Origin: Bacteroidales bacterium UBA1208
GTDB taxonomy: Bacteria; Bacteroidota; Bacteroidia; Bacteroidales; P3
Reading direction: 5' to 3'
Length of the DNA: 14,790 nt
NCBI GenBank assembly: GCA_002309955.1
Contig: DBXQ01000117.1
Location: forward strand, 2,381-17,170
Part shown: in pieces, positions 13,233 through 14,790 of the stretch
Position numbering within the stretch: position 1 is the first letter of the stretch
How the letters are laid out: each line of letters begins with the position of its first letter
The notes under the pieces: model-generated
The model's database searches: none
Seen by the model: the letters and a program-made list of their open reading frames with translations, nothing else
What the model was told of the DNA's origin: nothing
Position numbers and translations under genes: made by a program

Positions 13233-14790
13233 TTACCTCAGCAATGTGACCGTGCCGACACAGGTCTGCCAGCCTGGGATGGTGGCGGTGGTGAAACGGC
13301 ATGAGTAAGCGTAGGTCTCCTGTCGGCAGCGTATGCCGGCAGATGTGCCGTCCCATCCCTCTTGCATATCGGTGGTGTGGAACACCAATAGTCCCCGACG
13401 GTCGTATATCCACAATTCGAAATTTTCAATGTCCTTGCCGAAGGCACGAAATTGAGTGTTGTTTTCCCCATTGGGAGTGAAGACGTTGGGAAAGTATAGG
13501 GCATCGGTTCTGACAGGGACTGTACAACTAAGGGTGTCGGCACATATGCCGTTACTCCCCATGACGACAATGAGTACGCTGTCGGCCAAAGGTGAAGCCG
13601 TGTATTGTATCATTTGTCCAGTGTCGGGCTGCAACTCGTGGTCGATGAACCAATGCCGTTCGGTAGCACCTTGCCCTGTCTCGGTGGCCCGGAGCAACAA
13701 ATTGTCGTTGGTAAGAAACTGGGGCGACACTTGCAGACCGAGGCTGAACAGGGCGGAGGACAACAGGTCGAGGGTGTCATTCCAAGGACATGAAACCCGG
13801 TCGTAATAGTCGGAGTGGATAAACATCTGTGTGGGATCCCGTGGGGCAAGTTTTATCTGCAGCAGTGTGTCGGCAAGGGTGTCGACAGTACAGGTTGCAC
13901 GCGGAAGGGTGTTCCATGTATAGTGGTATGGGCCGGTAAGCGTTACGACATAGTGCGACCGGGGATGACAGTCCTGCCGCACTTCCACTTGCGGCACCGC
14001 AGGTTGACGGACTGTCAAGTTGAGCACATGAGTCACCGGACATCCATAGTACCATGCAAAGGTGTCAATGATATATTCACCCTGGTTAGCGTAGATACTA
14101 TCACCATAAGGCAGGGATGAACCTTGGCAAATAGTGTCATAGAAGATTGCATCGGCAATCGGTGGAACGACGGTGAGGTGCAGATGCACCATGGAATCAC
14201 ACCCGTGTATGTCGGTAAGACGAGCCAAATATATGCCAGTGGTGTCATAGTGATTGTTGCCCAACACAATTTCAAGACCACTACAAAGGGTATCATAGCG
14301 AGTGCTGTTGACGGTGTCGTAGAACGAGATGTGCACGATGTGGCGTCGGCATCCTTCGGAGTATTCATAGGTGCCGCTGTCGTCTACCAAGATGTCGCCA
14401 AGTGGAAAGGTTTTGCCGGGGCATATGTAGGTGTAGATTGTGTCGGCAGGCATATCGACGGTGAATGTCTGACTGACAGAATCGCGACAGGCTCCGTTGG
14501 CAAGCATGGCCACAAGGGTGACCGTGTGGGTACCGGCAGAGAAACGGTGGGTGACACGTTCGGAGGTGGCGGTGGTGCCGTCGTCGAAACGCCATAGAAA
14601 CTGTTCACAGGGTTCGTTGGTGAGCTGGGTGCGAGCTTCATCGGTAGCAACTACACTGCGACTGACAAAGCGGCGCAAACTGCCACAGGAGTCAAGACTG
14701 CTGACGACAAAGCGCGCCACGGGGTAGCGTGAGCCAGCCCGGGTGTACATGTTGAAACCGCAGTCGTTGTTCATGAGGCGATAGGATACG
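13233..14790 (-). CDS. Surface protein with PKD-like domain, Cys repeats and gliding-motility/T9SS type B C-terminal domain (5' end outside window)
   Basis: The frame is open to the window edge (at least 518 residues). The Met at 14774 has five coding codons before it and no signal peptide follows, so it is internal. Residues are numbered from that Met. A PKD-like domain lies at about 56-107 (FLWRFDDGT ... VTHRFSAGTHTVTLVAM). Three repeats of about 45 residues follow (about 111-156, 157-204, 208-256), each with a 'T-I/L-C-x-G' start; the second ends 'GCDSMVHLHLTV', a pattern common in Bacteroidales adhesin-like proteins. The last 87 residues (LYFPNVFTPNGENN ... FELWIYDRRGLLVF ... GWDGTSAG ... 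VGTVTLLR) form the gliding-motility-associated/type B T9SS sorting domain, so it should be secreted and held at the surface. No enzymatic domain is visible. Likely an adhesin or structural surface protein. Confidence 0.9.
   Translation of the reverse strand, partial: VSYRLMNNDCGFNMYTRAGSRYPVARFVVSSLDSCGSLRRFVSRSVVATDEARTQLTNEPCEQFLWRFDDGTTATSERVTHRFSAGTHTVTLVAMLANGACRDSVSQTFTVDMPADTIYTYICPGKTFPLGDILVDDSGTYEYSEGCRRHIVHISFYDTVNSTRYDTLCSGLEIVLGNNHYDTTGIYLARLTDIHGCDSMVHLHLTVVPPIADAIFYDTICQGSSLPYGDSIYANQGEYIIDTFAWYYGCPVTHVLNLTVRQPAVPQVEVRQDCHPRSHYVVTLTGPYHYTWNTLPRATCTVDTLADTLLQIKLAPRDPTQMFIHSDYYDRVSCPWNDTLDLLSSALFSLGLQVSPQFLTNDNLLLRATETGQGATERHWFIDHELQPDTGQMIQYTASPLADSVLIVVMGSNGICADTLSCTVPVRTDALYFPNVFTPNGENNTQFRAFGKDIENFELWIYDRRGLLVFHTTDMQEGWDGTSAGIRCRQETYAYSCRFTTATIPGWQTCVGTVTLLR

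Noticed and set aside
14772..14774. ATG as the start of the type B sorting-domain protein
   Set aside because: The frame stays open to the window edge and no signal peptide follows, whereas a T9SS cargo needs one. It is an internal Met.

Overview
The window looks like a chromosomal segment of a Bacteroidota bacterium, most likely a host-associated member of the Bacteroidales. The evidence is the Bacteroidota-type promoter box (TAnnTTTG, seen here as TATCTTTGC, TAATTTTGC and TACTTTTGC), the near absence of Shine-Dalgarno sequences, two different type IX secretion (T9SS) C-terminal sorting domains, a Bacteroidota-type LptE, a DUF2723/GT117 membrane glycosyltransferase and a GH97 enzyme. No mobile element, CRISPR array or rRNA gene is visible.

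Left part (1-5078). A truncated SAM-dependent methyltransferase gene (minus strand) is divergent from a plus-strand run. That run holds a 56-residue hypothetical protein, an LptE-family lipoprotein, a DUF2723/GT117 membrane protein (probable protein O-mannosyltransferase type, overlapping lptE by 40 nt), a membrane-anchored Ntn-hydrolase of the choloylglycine hydrolase/C45 type, and an unrecognised lipoprotein. The run ends at a strong hairpin that can terminate transcription from both sides. The theme is cell-envelope biogenesis.

Middle (5088-6036). A tRNA-His gene (GUG anticodon, encoded CCA, C73, encoded G-1) on the minus strand has a textbook TTTG-N19-TAATTTTG promoter. It is divergent from a TrmH/SpoU-family RNA 2'-O-methyltransferase whose mRNA may be nearly leaderless.

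Right-centre (6101-12047, all minus strand, transcribed right to left). Galactokinase comes first, then a 1032-residue secreted protein that fuses a retaining-type GH97 domain (alpha-galactosidase-like) to a complete GH33 sialidase. It overlaps by ATGA a subtilisin-like S8 protease with a T9SS type A sorting domain. Read together this looks like a small glycoprotein- or mucin-foraging operon: sialidase and alpha-galactosidase activities trim glycans, the protease attacks the exposed polypeptide, and GalK phosphorylates released galactose. The GH97-GH33 fusion and this gene set are the most interesting content of the window.

Right end (12184-14790). A HAD-family phosphatase lies divergent to galK. 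It is followed by a 404-bp gene-free stretch with several short repeats. Last comes the 3' part of a large minus-strand surface protein with a PKD-like domain, three Cys-containing repeats and a gliding-motility-type (T9SS type B) C-terminal domain. Its start lies outside the window.
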